From Rattus norvegicus (lineage: Eukaryota; Chordata; Mammalia; Rodentia; Muridae), in assembly GCF_036323735.1 (NCBI RefSeq), contig NC_086028.1, forward strand, positions 43,320,501 through 43,384,500: a stretch of 64,000 nucleotides of DNA. The letters are read 5' to 3'. Within the stretch, counting starts at the first letter, position 1. Each line of letters begins with the position of its first letter. Both the position numbers and the translations under genes were made by a program. Below, piece by piece: positions 1 to 10,530 of the stretch. The notes beneath the pieces are model-generated. The model was not told where the DNA came from, did no database searches, and was given only the letters and a program-made list of their open reading frames with translations.

Positions 1-1130
1 CCAACTGTGAACAATCACAGTGAATTCAGGTTTGTGAGAGAAAGGCAATGCTTGGATACTCCCTGTCTCTTAGAATAAGGCTACAGAGAGCATGAAAAAA
101 GTCAGAGAAGGCTTAGAAAAGAGAAAACAAGAAAGAGAAAATGCTGAAAGCTGATATTGAAATTTGTTCTACACCTCCCCTTGGTTGTTCACCCTGCTTC
201 TGTCCCTGTTGGGCCTCCAAGTAGGCATTCTTTTGCTTATATCTTCTGGTCTTTCAGCATTTAATCATTTAACCAGCTTTGTTAAACAACTGGTAGATAA
301 TATAGCAGCAAAACCTATTCAGGTATATTATTAAGGGCTAGTTATGGAGGATGCCTTTGGTGAGGACCAAGCTCACCTATACATCTCCCAGCCTAGGCAA
401 GGACATTTTTATCCTTGAGACAAATGAGGCCAAAATTCTTTTCTGCCTGCTGTCCTGATGCCTTTGCTGAAACAGCAATGAATCGTCACCCCTGCATGCT
501 GAACTGGACAGTCAATGATGGGTAAGAGAGTGATATATTCAGGAATAAAGGGCCTCAGACCAGATGGCCGCCATTAGCTGCTGCCTTATCCCATGATGGA
601 CCCTGGCCATGAGATTCTCTTGGCCATGTGACAAATTTTGCTCCAACCTAAGACAGACACAGTTCCTGAGGGGCACAATCCAGGACAGCATGACCGTTGG
701 TCACCTTTTAATTTGATTATAAGGAAGGGGAAGATTTTGGGAGTGATGCCCTTAAAACCCTTCATTTTTGATGTTATTATTATGGTTAGAGTTAAGTATA
801 ACTGGGTTCATGGAAAATCCCCAGTCAGCTGCAGAAGACTAATACAAATATGGTGGTCAGGATGACTAGTGATATCACAAACCTGCGACCTTTCTGACAT
901 CCTGTTGATGTCAGCCGATTGCCTGACCACAAGAGCTGTGTCCTTGGCCTGTGCAAATGTTTCCCACATCCCCCCTCACTCTGTTACCTAACTATGGTAT
1001 AAATTCAACCTGGAGAAAAATAAATTTGTCGCCTTGATCAGACTCTTGTCCTGGCATCCTTCTTAGTGTCTCTTGTCCCCAATTCTCTTCCAGGTACCCG
1101 CTGCACCCTCGATGACTGTACTGCAGGATA
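1..1130 (+). mobile_element. Endogenous retrovirus remnant: env tail plus 3' LTR-like region
   Basis: Positions 161-334 are an open frame that reads like the C-terminal end of a retroviral transmembrane Env protein (a hydrophobic anchor, then a short cytoplasmic tail), followed by non-coding sequence. Further on, about 860-1125 resembles the promoter and polyadenylation part of an LTR: a TATAAA-like box near 996, AATAAA near 1017, then a short pyrimidine-rich R/U5-like stretch. Homology to the 3' flanks of the other OR genes starts only after about 1140, so this element replaces or interrupts the conserved flank of pseudogene A. The Env tail looks gammaretrovirus-like, but the LTR could belong to another ERV class. 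The left end runs out of the window and no intact retroviral gene is visible. Confidence 0.5.
161..334 (+). pseudogene. Fragment of retroviral env (transmembrane subunit C-terminus)
   Basis: A short frame opens after a TGA at 158-160 and ends with TAA at 332-334. It encodes a leucine-rich hydrophobic segment followed by a polar tail of about 25 residues, the usual layout of a retroviral TM anchor and cytoplasmic tail. It has no upstream SU or fusion-peptide sequence in the window and no start codon, so it is a relic and not a gene. The assignment rests on pattern recognition of the anchor and tail only. Confidence 0.45.
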
Positions 1131-1134
1131 GAAA

Positions 1135-2035
1135 AAGTGGACAAGACATCAGAATGCTAGCTTCCCTGACTCTAAAGGCTTTCCATGTCACAGGCAGCAT
1201 CTGAGAACCACGGCAGAGATTTTCCCTCTTTGCCACAACCTGAATCCTGAGTTTTCCACAAGTGTAGTTGAAAATGCCTTGAGTCATGGCTTATGACTTG
1301 TTTGTGCTTTACAACAGCCCATGAGACTTTGGAACATGCCACTGGGAAACAACATGAACCCAAGTTCCTGGGCCCTCGTCATTCACATTTGGCTCAAGAA
1401 TAAGTGATTTGTCATTTCCATTGAATATACTGTGTGATTGGTTTTTGGGGATATCTTTATATGCAAGTGCAGGTACCCTGACCATTTGAAACCCTTGGGG
1501 CAAATTGTACTATCAAAATTTAAATCTCTAAAATATTATTCTTACTATATCACAATACAGGAGCTGAGGGGGGAACTGTATCTTGTTCTTTGTTTTTACA
1601 TAATTTTAATTTTAAATTAATTATCAAGAGGGTACACAGAATTATTTCAATATGCCAATGATCTCTAGTCATTCCTGGTTAATGTTGTTAAACACTGTTC
1701 TTCTCTCTCATGCTACCTTTTATAAGTTGAACACCTCATAACAGTTCATTTTACAATATGCCATAATGTCAAATGGTAAGACTTTTGTCCCACAAAATAA
1801 AACAGCCATTATGAACTTCATAAAATGTAACAGTGGCACAACTCAAATAAGATTTCTGAATGGTCAAGAAGTATATCAACAAAGAAATTTAAGAATAGAG
1901 AAAGAGGTCTACAAAAGAGGATGAATATGAAATGAAATGAATGATGGATCTGGAATAATCTCAGCATGAGACCTGGATCAACAGATGTATAGTGACAAGG
2001 AAAGGAATATGGATTCTGGGTTACTTTACAATTTC
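1135..2035 (-). other. 3' flank of OR pseudogene A (conserved module sequence)
   Basis: No gene is seen here. The sequence aligns by eye with the regions downstream of OR C (about 35030-35888) and OR D (about 62150-63030), and in shortened form OR B (about 22000-22408). It is closest to the C copy, for example around 1438-1500 versus 35310-35380. The AATAAA that copy C carries on the minus strand at 35465-35470 is altered here. Confidence 0.7.
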
Positions 2036-2984
2036 TTAGATGAGGGTGCTCACACCCAACCATTTCCTCATAGCTTCAGTGACATTCTTATTCCTAAAAC
2101 TATAGATTAGTGGGTTCAACAGAGGTGTGAGTATGGTGTAAAACACAGACACCACCATGTCCTTCTCTGGGGTGTGGTGGGAGGCAGGGAGCATGTAGTT
2201 ATAGATAGCAGTGCCATAGAAGAGGATGACCACAGTCATGTGGGAGGAGCAGGTTGCAAGAGCCTTCTTCCTGCCCTCAGCTGAGTTCATCCTGAGAACA
2301 GTGAGGAGGATGGATGAATAGGATCCTGAAATGACTGTCACAGGGATAAGAAGCATGACCACACAGCACACATACATTAAGGTCTCATAGAGCCAGGTGT
2401 CTGTGCAGGAGAGCTTTGTCACAGCAAGAACCTCACAGTAGAAGTGATAGATCTCCCGCGACCCACAGAATTGGAATGTCATGGTGACAGGGGGTGAACA
2501 TGACGCCATCTAAGGATCCCAGGAGCCAACAGGTGACTACCAGAAGAAGACACACCCTGTGGTTCATAAGGACAGGATACCGGAGTGGATGGCAGATGGC
2601 CACATAGCGGTCATAGGACATGCCAGCCAGAAGCAAACATTCTGAACCTGCTAGTGTCAGGTAGAGGAACATCTGCATCCCACAGGCAGCAGCTGAGATC
2701 CTGTGGTTCCCCAGGACCTGGTTCATGAGCATCTTGGGCACAGTGACAGAAATGTACATCATGTCCATGAGAGACAGCTGACTGATAAAAAAGTACATGG
2801 GTGTGTGGAGGTGGGTGTCAGAGAATATCAGCAGGATCAGAAGGGCGTTTCCAGACAAGGCCATCAGGAAAACCACAAATATGAGCACAGCAAGCAGGGC
2901 AGGGTGTTTGGATTGACTTAAGAATCCCACCAGGGTGAAACCTGAGTGTTCAGTGTAGTTGTTCATCCAGGTGTTGATGTCCAT
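2036..2984 (-). pseudogene. Olfactory receptor pseudogene A (OR2T-like), one frameshift
   Basis: This copy encodes nearly a whole 320-residue OR but is broken by one frameshift. From the ATG at 2984 the frame gives an N-glycosylation site (N9-Y-T), the GN of TM1, LHTPMY (59-64), MSYDRYVAIC at the end of TM3 and the TM4 region. After the proline at about residue 165 it shifts into nonsense. At 2490-2494 there are five G on the plus strand where the intact paralogues have four. The other frame, ending at 2036, carries the rest: SY of TM5, KALATCSSH of TM6 and PLLNPLIYS of TM7. A second change turns the codons five residues before the normal end into a stop, which is probably mild. Diagnostic residues group it with gene C. 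A segregating pseudogene or an assembly error in the G run is possible. Confidence 0.92.
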
Positions 2985-3025
2985 ATGTGTCTCCTAGGCA
3001 ACCAAGGAGGTTTATGGTTAGTGAC
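2985..3025 (-). other. Splice acceptor and branch-point-like site before OR A
   Basis: On the minus strand the sequence reads CTAAC, then a mixed pyrimidine stretch, then TTGCCTAG, with the AG at 2994-2995. That leaves 9 nt of 5' UTR (GAGACACAT) before the ATG. The same arrangement occurs before genes B and C. Mammalian OR coding exons are usually preceded by one or more non-coding exons, so this is a plausible acceptor for the coding exon. Its conservation across the paralogues is the main support. Confidence 0.6.
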
Positions 3026-3369
3026 TGCTTACTGATATGCATATGAGCCTACTGTGCTGAGAAAATTTCAGGGCCTGTAGATTTGAAAATGATAATCTAC
3101 TTACAATGTAAGGAAATTAAAAAATTAACAATTCACATCTGTCTGTGGTTGGAGCCATCACCACTCAGAGTAGAGCTGACACAATTCATGATCATGGTCT
3201 TTCCTCATAATGGTATTTGCCAGATAACATGTTCTCTCAACCAAAATATTGAATTACCAAGAAAAATGAACCAACAGAAACCAGTGCAAGTAGAATGCAA
3301 ACAAGTAACCAAGCAGATACATTGTTCAGACATTAATGAATACACAAGTTGGCCTTATGAACCAGTATA
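3026..3369. other. Proximal 5' flank of OR A
   Basis: No gene is seen. The sequence is a diverged copy of 23410-23780 (gene B) and 36890-37260 (gene C). The homology is interrupted near 3370 by the L1 insertion and resumes near 10530. Confidence 0.65.
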
Positions 3370-4085
3370 GAGACCCCATAGCTCTCTGCTTCCAAACCCA
3401 GTGGGAGAGAGATCTCATTGCCCAGACATGTGGGCAATCCTGAGACTGCAGTGCAAGAGAGCCCACCACTTCTGCCCACCTTTGCCTACATCCCTGGCCT
3501 AAGAGGAAACTGTATAGTGCCTCTGGGCACATGAAGATAGGGGCAGTCAAGCTGCACAAGCCCTGTGGTCCAGACTGTGCCCAGATCTGAATGAATTGGG
3601 TTAAACAGCTCACTGCACCCAAATCCTGTGGGAGGGAGAGCTAGACTTTCAGAGGGGCAGACACACCTGGGAAACTAGAGGAGACCATTCTCTGCGCACA
3701 TTTATGACTCTAGAGGAAAACGTCTTGCGACATCAGGGCCCCCTGTGCCCAGGGACTCAGAAGTAGGGGCAGACCCTTCTGGTTGCTGCCCTCACAGAGA
3801 GCTGAATCTGAGCCCCAAGGAACCACTTCAGGCCTGAGATCAGAGGTAAGACCAACTTTTCTGCTCTAAGTGACCTGCCTGATGGACTCAGGACACATGC
3901 CCACAGGAATGGCTGAAAGCCAGTGGACAGGAATGACTAAACGCCTGAAAGCAGAACACTCTGTTCCCATAAGTGGCTGAAAGAGATCAGGAAATCAGGT
4001 CTACAGCACTCCTGATATACATGCATATAGGACGGTCAAGCCACTGTCAGAAATAGCAGAACAGGGTAACACCAGAGACAACCTG

Positions 4086-5163
4086 ATGGCAAGAGGCAAA
4101 CGCAGGAACCCAAGCAACAGAAACCAAGACTACATGGCATCATCAGAGCCCAATTCTCCCACCAAAGCAAACACTGAATATCCAAATAAATCAGAAAAGC
4201 AAGATCTAGATTTAAGATCACATTTGATCATGATGATGGAGGTCTTCAAGAAAGACATAAAGAACTCCCTTAGAGAAATGCAGGAAAACACAAGTAAACA
4301 AGTATAAGCCCTTAGAAAGGAAACACAAAAATCCCTGAAAGAATTCCAGGAAAACACAATCAAACTGGTTAAGGAATGGAAAATGGAAATGGAAACAATA
4401 AATAAAGCACAAAGGGAGACAACCCTGGAAATAGAAAACCAAAGGAAGAGACAAGGAGCTGTAGATACGAGCATCACCAACAGAATACAAGAGATAGAAG
4501 AGAGAATCTCAGGAGCAGAAGATTCCATAGAAATCATTGACACAACTGTCAAAGATAATGTAAAACAGAAAAAGCTACTGGGCCAAAACATACAGGAAAT
4601 CCAGGATACAATGAGAAGATCAAAGCTAAGGATAACAGGTATAGAAGAGAGTGAAGACTCCCAACTCAAAGGACCCGTAAATATCTTTAACAAAATCATA
4701 GAAGAAAACTTCCCTAACCTAAAGAAAGAGTGCCCATAAACATACAAGAAGCCTACAGAACTCCAAAGAGATTGCACCAGAAAAGAAATTTCTCCTGTCA
4801 TATAACAGTCAAAACACCAAGTGCACAAAACAAAAAAAAAGACTATTAAAAGCAGTAATGTAAAATGGTCAAGTAACATATAAAGGCAGACCTATCAAAA
4901 TCACACCAGACTTCTCACCAGAGACTATGAAAGCCAGAAGATCCTGGACAGATGACATATATACCCTAAGAGAACACAAATGCCAGCCCAGGTTACTGTA
5001 TCCTGCAAAACTCTCAATTAACATAGATGGAGAAACCAAGGTATTCCACGACAAAACCAAATTTACACAATATCTTTCTACAAATCCAGCCCTACAAAGG
5101 ATAATAAATAGTAAAGCCCAACACAAGGAGGCAAGGTACACGCTAGAAAAAGCAAGAAACTAA
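4086..5163 (+). pseudogene. L1 ORF1 pseudogene (coiled-coil RNA-binding protein)
   Basis: The frame starts MARGK, as in the younger L1 ORF1 at 59184 on the minus strand, and hits an in-frame TAA at 4305-4307 after 73 residues. It resumes at 4383-4739 with the glutamate/lysine-rich coiled-coil and the start of the RNA-recognition region, then again at 4927-5163 with the C-terminal part (RRSWTD, LLYPAKLS). ORF1p normally forms a trimeric RNA chaperone that coats L1 RNA. This copy is broken by at least one stop and one or more frameshifts. Confidence 0.85.
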
Positions 5164-5171
5164 TCATTTTG

Positions 5172-5172
5172 C

Positions 5173-5216
<44 letters not shown>
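5172..5216 (+). repeat. (CAA)n microsatellite between L1 ORF1 and ORF2
   Basis: There are about 15 uninterrupted CAA units directly after the ORF1 stop. The young L1 at 53356-59957 has no such expansion at the same place, so it probably grew within this copy. Confidence 0.95.
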
Positions 5217-5229
5217 AGAGAAGTCCAGC

Positions 5230-8200
5230 ATACAAACATAATCCCACCTCCAAATAAGAAGATAAGAAAAAGCACCAATCGCTATTCCTTAATACTCTCA
5301 ATATCAATGGACTCGAATCAACAGTAAAAAGACACAGATTAACAAACTGGATATGTAACGAGGACCCAGCATTTTGCTGCCTATAAGAAACACACCTTAG
5401 AGACAAAGACAGACACTACCTCAGAGTAAAAGCTTGGAAAAGAATTTCCCAAGCAAATGGTCTGAAGAAGCAAGCTGGAGTAGCCATTCTAATATTGAAT
5501 AAAATCGATTGTCAACCAAAAGTCATCAAAAAAGATAAGGAAGGACACTTCATATTCATCAAAGGAAAAATTCACCGAGATGAATTCTCAATCCTACATA
5601 TCTATGCTCCAAATACAAGGGCACCTACATACATAAAAGAAACCTTACTAAAGCTCAAAGCACACATTTCACCTCACACAATAATAGTAGGAGATTTCAA
5701 CACCCCACTCACATCAATGGACAGATCATGGAAACAGAAATTAAACAGAGACATAGACTAACAGAAGTCATGAACCAAATGGACTTAACAGATATTTATA
5801 GAACATTCTATCCTAAAACAAAAGGATATACCTTCTCACCACCTCATGGTACTTTCTCCAAAATTGACCACAAAACAGGCCTCAACAAATACAGAAAGGT
5901 AGACATAATGCCATGTGTCCTATCAGACCACCATGGGCTAGAGTTGGTCTTCAATAACAATAAGGAAATAATGCCCACATATACATGGAAGTTGAACAAT
6001 GCTCTACTCAATTATAACCTGGTCAAGGAGAAATAAAGAAAGAAATTACAGACTTCTTAAAATTTAATGAAAATGAAGGTACAACATACCCAAACTTATG
6101 GGACACAATGAAAGCTGTGCTAAGAGAAAAACACATAGCTCTGAATTTCTGCAAAAAGAAACAGGAGAGACCATACATCAGTAGCTTGAATGGACACCTA
6201 AGAGCTCTAGAACAAAAAAATTACACCCAAGAGGAGTAGAAAGCAGGAAATAACCAAACTCAGGGTTGAAATCAACCAAGTAGAAACAAATAGGACTATA
6301 CAAAGAATCAACAAAACTAAGAGCTGGTTCTTTGAGAAAATCAACAAGATAGATAAACCCTTAGCCAGACTAATCAGAGGACATAGAGAGTGTGTCCAAA
6401 TTAACAAAATCAGAAATGAAAAGGGAGACATAACAGCAGAATCAGAGGAAATTCAAAAAATCATGAGATCCTACTACAGAAGCCTATATTCAACAAAACT
6501 TGAAAATCTTGAGGAAATGGGCAATTTCCTAGACAAATCACAGGTATGAAGTTAAATCAGGAACAGAAAAACCATTTAAACAACCCCATAACTCCTAATG
6601 AAATAGAAGCAGTCATTAAAAATCTCCCAACCAAAAAGAGCCCAGGTCCAGACGGGTTTAGTGCAGAGTTCTATCAAACCTTCATAGAAGACCTCATACC
6701 AATTCTATCCAAACTATTCCACAAAATTAAAACAGAGAGAGCACTACTGAATTCCTTCTATGAAGCCACAATTACCTTATACCTAAACCACACAAAGACC
6801 CAACAAAGAAAGAGAACTTCAGACCAATTTCCATTATGAATATTGACGCAAAATACTAAATAAAATTCTTGCAAACTGAATCCAAGAACACATCAAAACA
6901 ATCATCCATCATGATCAAGTAGGCTTTATCCCAGGTATGCAGGGATGGTTTAATATACAGAAAACCATCAACGTAATCCACTACATAAACAAACTGAATG
7001 ATAAAAACCACAGGATCATTTCATTAGATGCTGAGAAAGCATTTGACAAAATTCAACACCCCTTCAGATAAAAGTCCTGGAAAGAACAGGAATTCAAGGC
7101 CCATACCTAAACATAGTAAAAGCTATATATAGCAAACCAGTAGCTAATGTTAAACTAAATGGAGAGAAACTTGAAGCAATCCCACTACAATGAGGGTCTA
7201 GACAAGGCTGCCCACTCTCTACCTACTTATTCAATATAGTTCTCAAAGTCCTAGCCAGAGCAGTCAGATGACAAAAGGAGATCAAAGGGATACAGATTGG
7301 AAGGTAAGAAGTCAAAATATCACTATTTGCAGATGATATGATAATATATTTAAGTCATTCCAAAAGTTCCACCAGAGAACTACTGAAGCTGATAAACACC
7401 TTCAGCAAAGTGGCTGGGTATAAAATTAACTCAAATAAATCAATAGACTTCCTGTACACAAAAGAGTAACAAGTTGAGAAAGAAATTAGGGAAATGACTC
7501 CCTTTATAGTAGTCCCAAATAATATAAAATATCTCGGTGTAACTTTAACCAAGAAAATGAAAGATCTGTATGATAAGAGCTTCACACCTCTGAAGAAAGA
7601 AATTGAAGAAGACCTCAGAAGATGGAAAGATTGCCCATGCTCATGGATTGGTAGGATTAATATAGTAAAAATGGCCATTTTACGAAAAGTGATCTCCAGA
7701 TCCAATACAATCCCCATCAAAATTCCAATCCAATTCTTCATAGAGTTAGACAGAACAATTTTCAAATTCATCTGGAATAACAAATAACTCAGGATAGCTA
7801 AGACTATCCTTAATAGTAAAAGGACTTCCAGGGGAATCACTATCCCTGAATTCAAGCAGTATTACAGAGTAATAGTGATAAAAACTGCATGCTATTGGTA
7901 CAGAGACAGGTAGATAGATCAGTGGAGTAAAATTAAAGACCCAGAAATGAACCCACACACGTATTGTCAGTTGATTTTTGACAAAGGAGCCAAAACCATC
8001 CAATGGAAAAAAGATAGCATTTTCAGCAAATGGTGCTGGTTCAACTGGAGGTCAGCATGTAGAAGAATGCAGATCAATCCATGCTTATCACCCTGTACAA
8101 ACTTAAGTCCAAGTGGATCAAGGACCTCCACATCAAACCAGATACACTCAAACTAATAGAAGAAAAGGTGGGGGAGAATCTCAAATACCTGGGTACTGGG

Positions 8201-8920
8201 GAAAATTTCCTGAACAAAAGACCAATGGCTTATGCTCTAAGATCAAGAATCCACAAATGGGATCTCATAAAACTATAAAGCTTGTATAGGGAAAGGATAC
8301 TGTTGTTAGGAAAAAATGGCAACAAACAGATTGAGAAAAGATAATTACGAATCCTAAAACTGATAGAGGGCTTATATCCAAAATATAATAAGAACTTACG
8401 AAGTTAGATTGCGGGGAGACAAATAACCCTAATAAAAATGGGGATTAAAGCTAAATAAAGAATTCACAGCTGAGGAACATCAAATGACTGAGAAGCCCCT
8501 AAAGAAATGTTCAACATCTTTAGTCATAAGGGAAATGCAAATTCAAACAACCCTGAGATTCCACCTCACACCTGTCAGAATGGCTAAGATCAAAAAATCT
8601 GACGACAGCAGATGCTGGTGAGGATGTGGAGAAAGAGGAACACTCCTCCTTTGTTGGTGGGATTGCAGACTGTACAACCATTCTGGAAATTAGTCAGGAG
8701 GTTCCTCTGAAAAGTGGACATTACACTTCCCGTGGACCCAGCTATACCTCTCTTGGGCATATACCCAAAAGATGCTTCAATGTATAACAAGGACACATGC
8801 TCTGCTATATTCATAGCAGCCTTATTTAAAATAGCCATAAGCTGGAAAGAATTCAGATTCCCTGCAACAGAGGAATGGATACAGAAATGTGGTACATCTA
8901 CACACTATCAAAAACAATGA
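5230..8920 (+). pseudogene. L1 ORF2 pseudogene (endonuclease / reverse transcriptase)
   Basis: Fragments of ORF2 follow each other in several frames. Endonuclease-domain sequence lies at 5495-6036 (VGDFNTP, then SDHHG near the end). The NLPTKKSPGPDG reverse-transcriptase segment is near 6620, the FADDMIIY catalytic motif near 7320, and the C-terminal WKDCPCSWIGRINIVKMAI region near 7620. The cysteine-rich tail is near 8600-8700. Numerous stops and indels separate the pieces, so no active enzyme is encoded. The order matches the intact L1 ORF2 layout. Confidence 0.85.
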
Positions 8921-9745
8921 CTTTGTGAAATTCATAGGCAAATGGATGGAACTGGAAAATATGACCCTGAGTGAGGTAACCCAATCACAGAAAAACACAT
9001 ATGGTAGGCAGTCATTGATAAGTGGATATTAGCCCAAATGTTCGAATTTCCCTAGGTGCACAGAACTCATGAAACTCAAGAAGGATGACAAAAATGTGGA
9101 TGCTTCACTTCTTCTTTAAAAGGGGAACAAGAATACCCTTAGAAGGGTATAGTGAGGCAAAGTTTAGAACAGAGACTGAGGGAATGTCCATTCAGAGCCT
9201 GCCCCACATGTGGCCCATACATATACAGCTACCAAGCTAGATAAGATGGATGAAGCAAAGAAGTACAGCTGACAGGAACCAGATGTAGAGCTCGCCTGAG
9301 AGACACAGCCGAATATGTCAAACACATAGGCAAATGCCAGCAGCAAACCACTGAACTGAGAATGGAACCCCCTTTGAAGGAATCAGAGACTGAACTGAAA
9401 GAGCTAAAGGGGCTCGAGACCCCATATGAACAACAATGCCAACCAACCAGAGCTTCCAGGGACTAATCCATTACCCAAAGACTATACATGGACTGACCCT
9501 GAGCTCCAACTGCATAGGTAGAATGAATAACCCAGGATGGGCACCAGTGGAAGGGAAAGCCCTGGGTCCTGCCAAGGCTGGAGCCACAATGAATGGGATT
9601 CTTGTGGGGAGGGCAGTAATGCGTGGAGGATGGGGAGGGAAACACACATATAGAATGGGAGTGGGAGGGGTTAGGGGGACATTTGAAATGTAAATACGAA
9701 ATACCCAATTTAATAAAGATGGAATAAAAAGAAATAAGAAAGATT

Positions 9746-9989
9746 TACAGGAAGTTTTGCTGACATGAGGAAGGGGCCAGCCTAAGTGCAAGAAAGGTGG
9801 GGTCAAGGAATTTCTTAAAGAAGTATTCAGTAAGTGAAAACAAATCAGATGAAATGGAAAAATAACGAATCCCCAAGAAAAGGAATACTGAGTATAGATA
9901 ACCGAAAGTGTGAAAGGAGAATAAAAATGGAGAAAATGACCTCAGAATTAGTGACCCTAGAAAGTCAGTGGCCTCCTCTGGCTTTCTTC
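9746..9989. other. Unassigned sequence between L1 and MaLR
   Basis: This is AT-rich and A-rich plus-strand sequence without a convincing gene. It has no counterpart in modules B or C, so it belongs to the material inserted between 3370 and 10530. It may be part of the MaLR LTR or a separate old repeat. Confidence 0.4.
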
Positions 9990-10530
9990 ATTCTTTCTTC
10001 ACCTCCCATAGAGCTCTCAGCTCCGTCTCCAGCACCATGTCTGCCTACCTGCACGTTGTCTTACTTCCCACCAGGACAATAATGGACTAAACCTCTGAAT
10101 CGGGAAGATCGCCCCAATTAAATGTTTTCCTTTGCAGGAGTTGCTGTGGTTATGGTGTTTTTTCATAGCAGTAAAACCCTAAGTAAGGCAAAAGTTGGTA
10201 ACAGAGACTGGGGTGCTGCTGTAACAGGCCTGACCAGGATTTTCTTTGGAGAAATGGGGACTTTGTGTTAGGAAAGCAGTTGAACACTTTAGGTGGGGTT
10301 TAATGGGCCATCTTAGTAGGAGCAAGGGACACAGTGGCGCTGAGGTAATTTGAACTGTCTTGGCCTACCTCAAGAGGTTTCAGAGGAGAAAGAAATGTTA
10401 GTAGGTATTCTAGAGATTGTTGTTTGTAATAATTTAATGAAGAATGTGGCTGTGTTTTGCCCTTGTAAAGAGAATATTTGCCAAGGCCAAATTAAAGAGG
10501 GTTGGATTAAAAAAAATAACCATTTTAGAG
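9990..10530 (+). mobile_element. MaLR-type LTR retrotransposon fragment (ORR1/MT-like)
   Basis: The 3' part of an LTR is recognisable: AATTAAATGTTTTCC, then AGTTGCTGTGGTTATGG, then an AATAAA-like GTAAAACCCTAAGTAAGGCA end near 10190. The typical start of MaLR internal sequence follows (TTGGTAACAGAGACTGGGG at about 10195-10213, then GCTGCTGTAACAGG). Internal sequence continues to about 10530, where homology to modules B and C resumes. MaLR elements encode no protein of their own and are moved by other ERV machinery. Subfamily and left boundary are uncertain. Confidence 0.65.

Larger units (their letters stand above)
3370..9745 (+). mobile_element. Degraded near-full-length L1 retrotransposon (plus strand)
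   Basis: The whole L1 layout is present in order: a 5' UTR (about 3370-4085) similar to that of the younger L1 at 59200-59957; ORF1 from 4086; a CAA-repeat spacer at 5172-5216; ORF2 from about 5230 to 8920; and a 3' UTR with the G-rich purine tract typical of rodent L1 (about 9600-9690), ending in an AATAAA-containing A-rich tail near 9710-9745. Both ORFs carry many stops and frameshifts, so the copy is inactive. It is absent from the equivalent positions of modules B (near 23780) and C (near 37260), so it probably inserted after those modules separated. Its right end is uncertain because older repeat sequence follows. Confidence 0.9.

Noticed and set aside
2703..2921. Plus-strand open frame inside OR A, repeated in B (23090-23308) and D (63712-63954)
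   Set aside because: It is the antisense shadow of the conserved OR coding sequence and has no features of its own.
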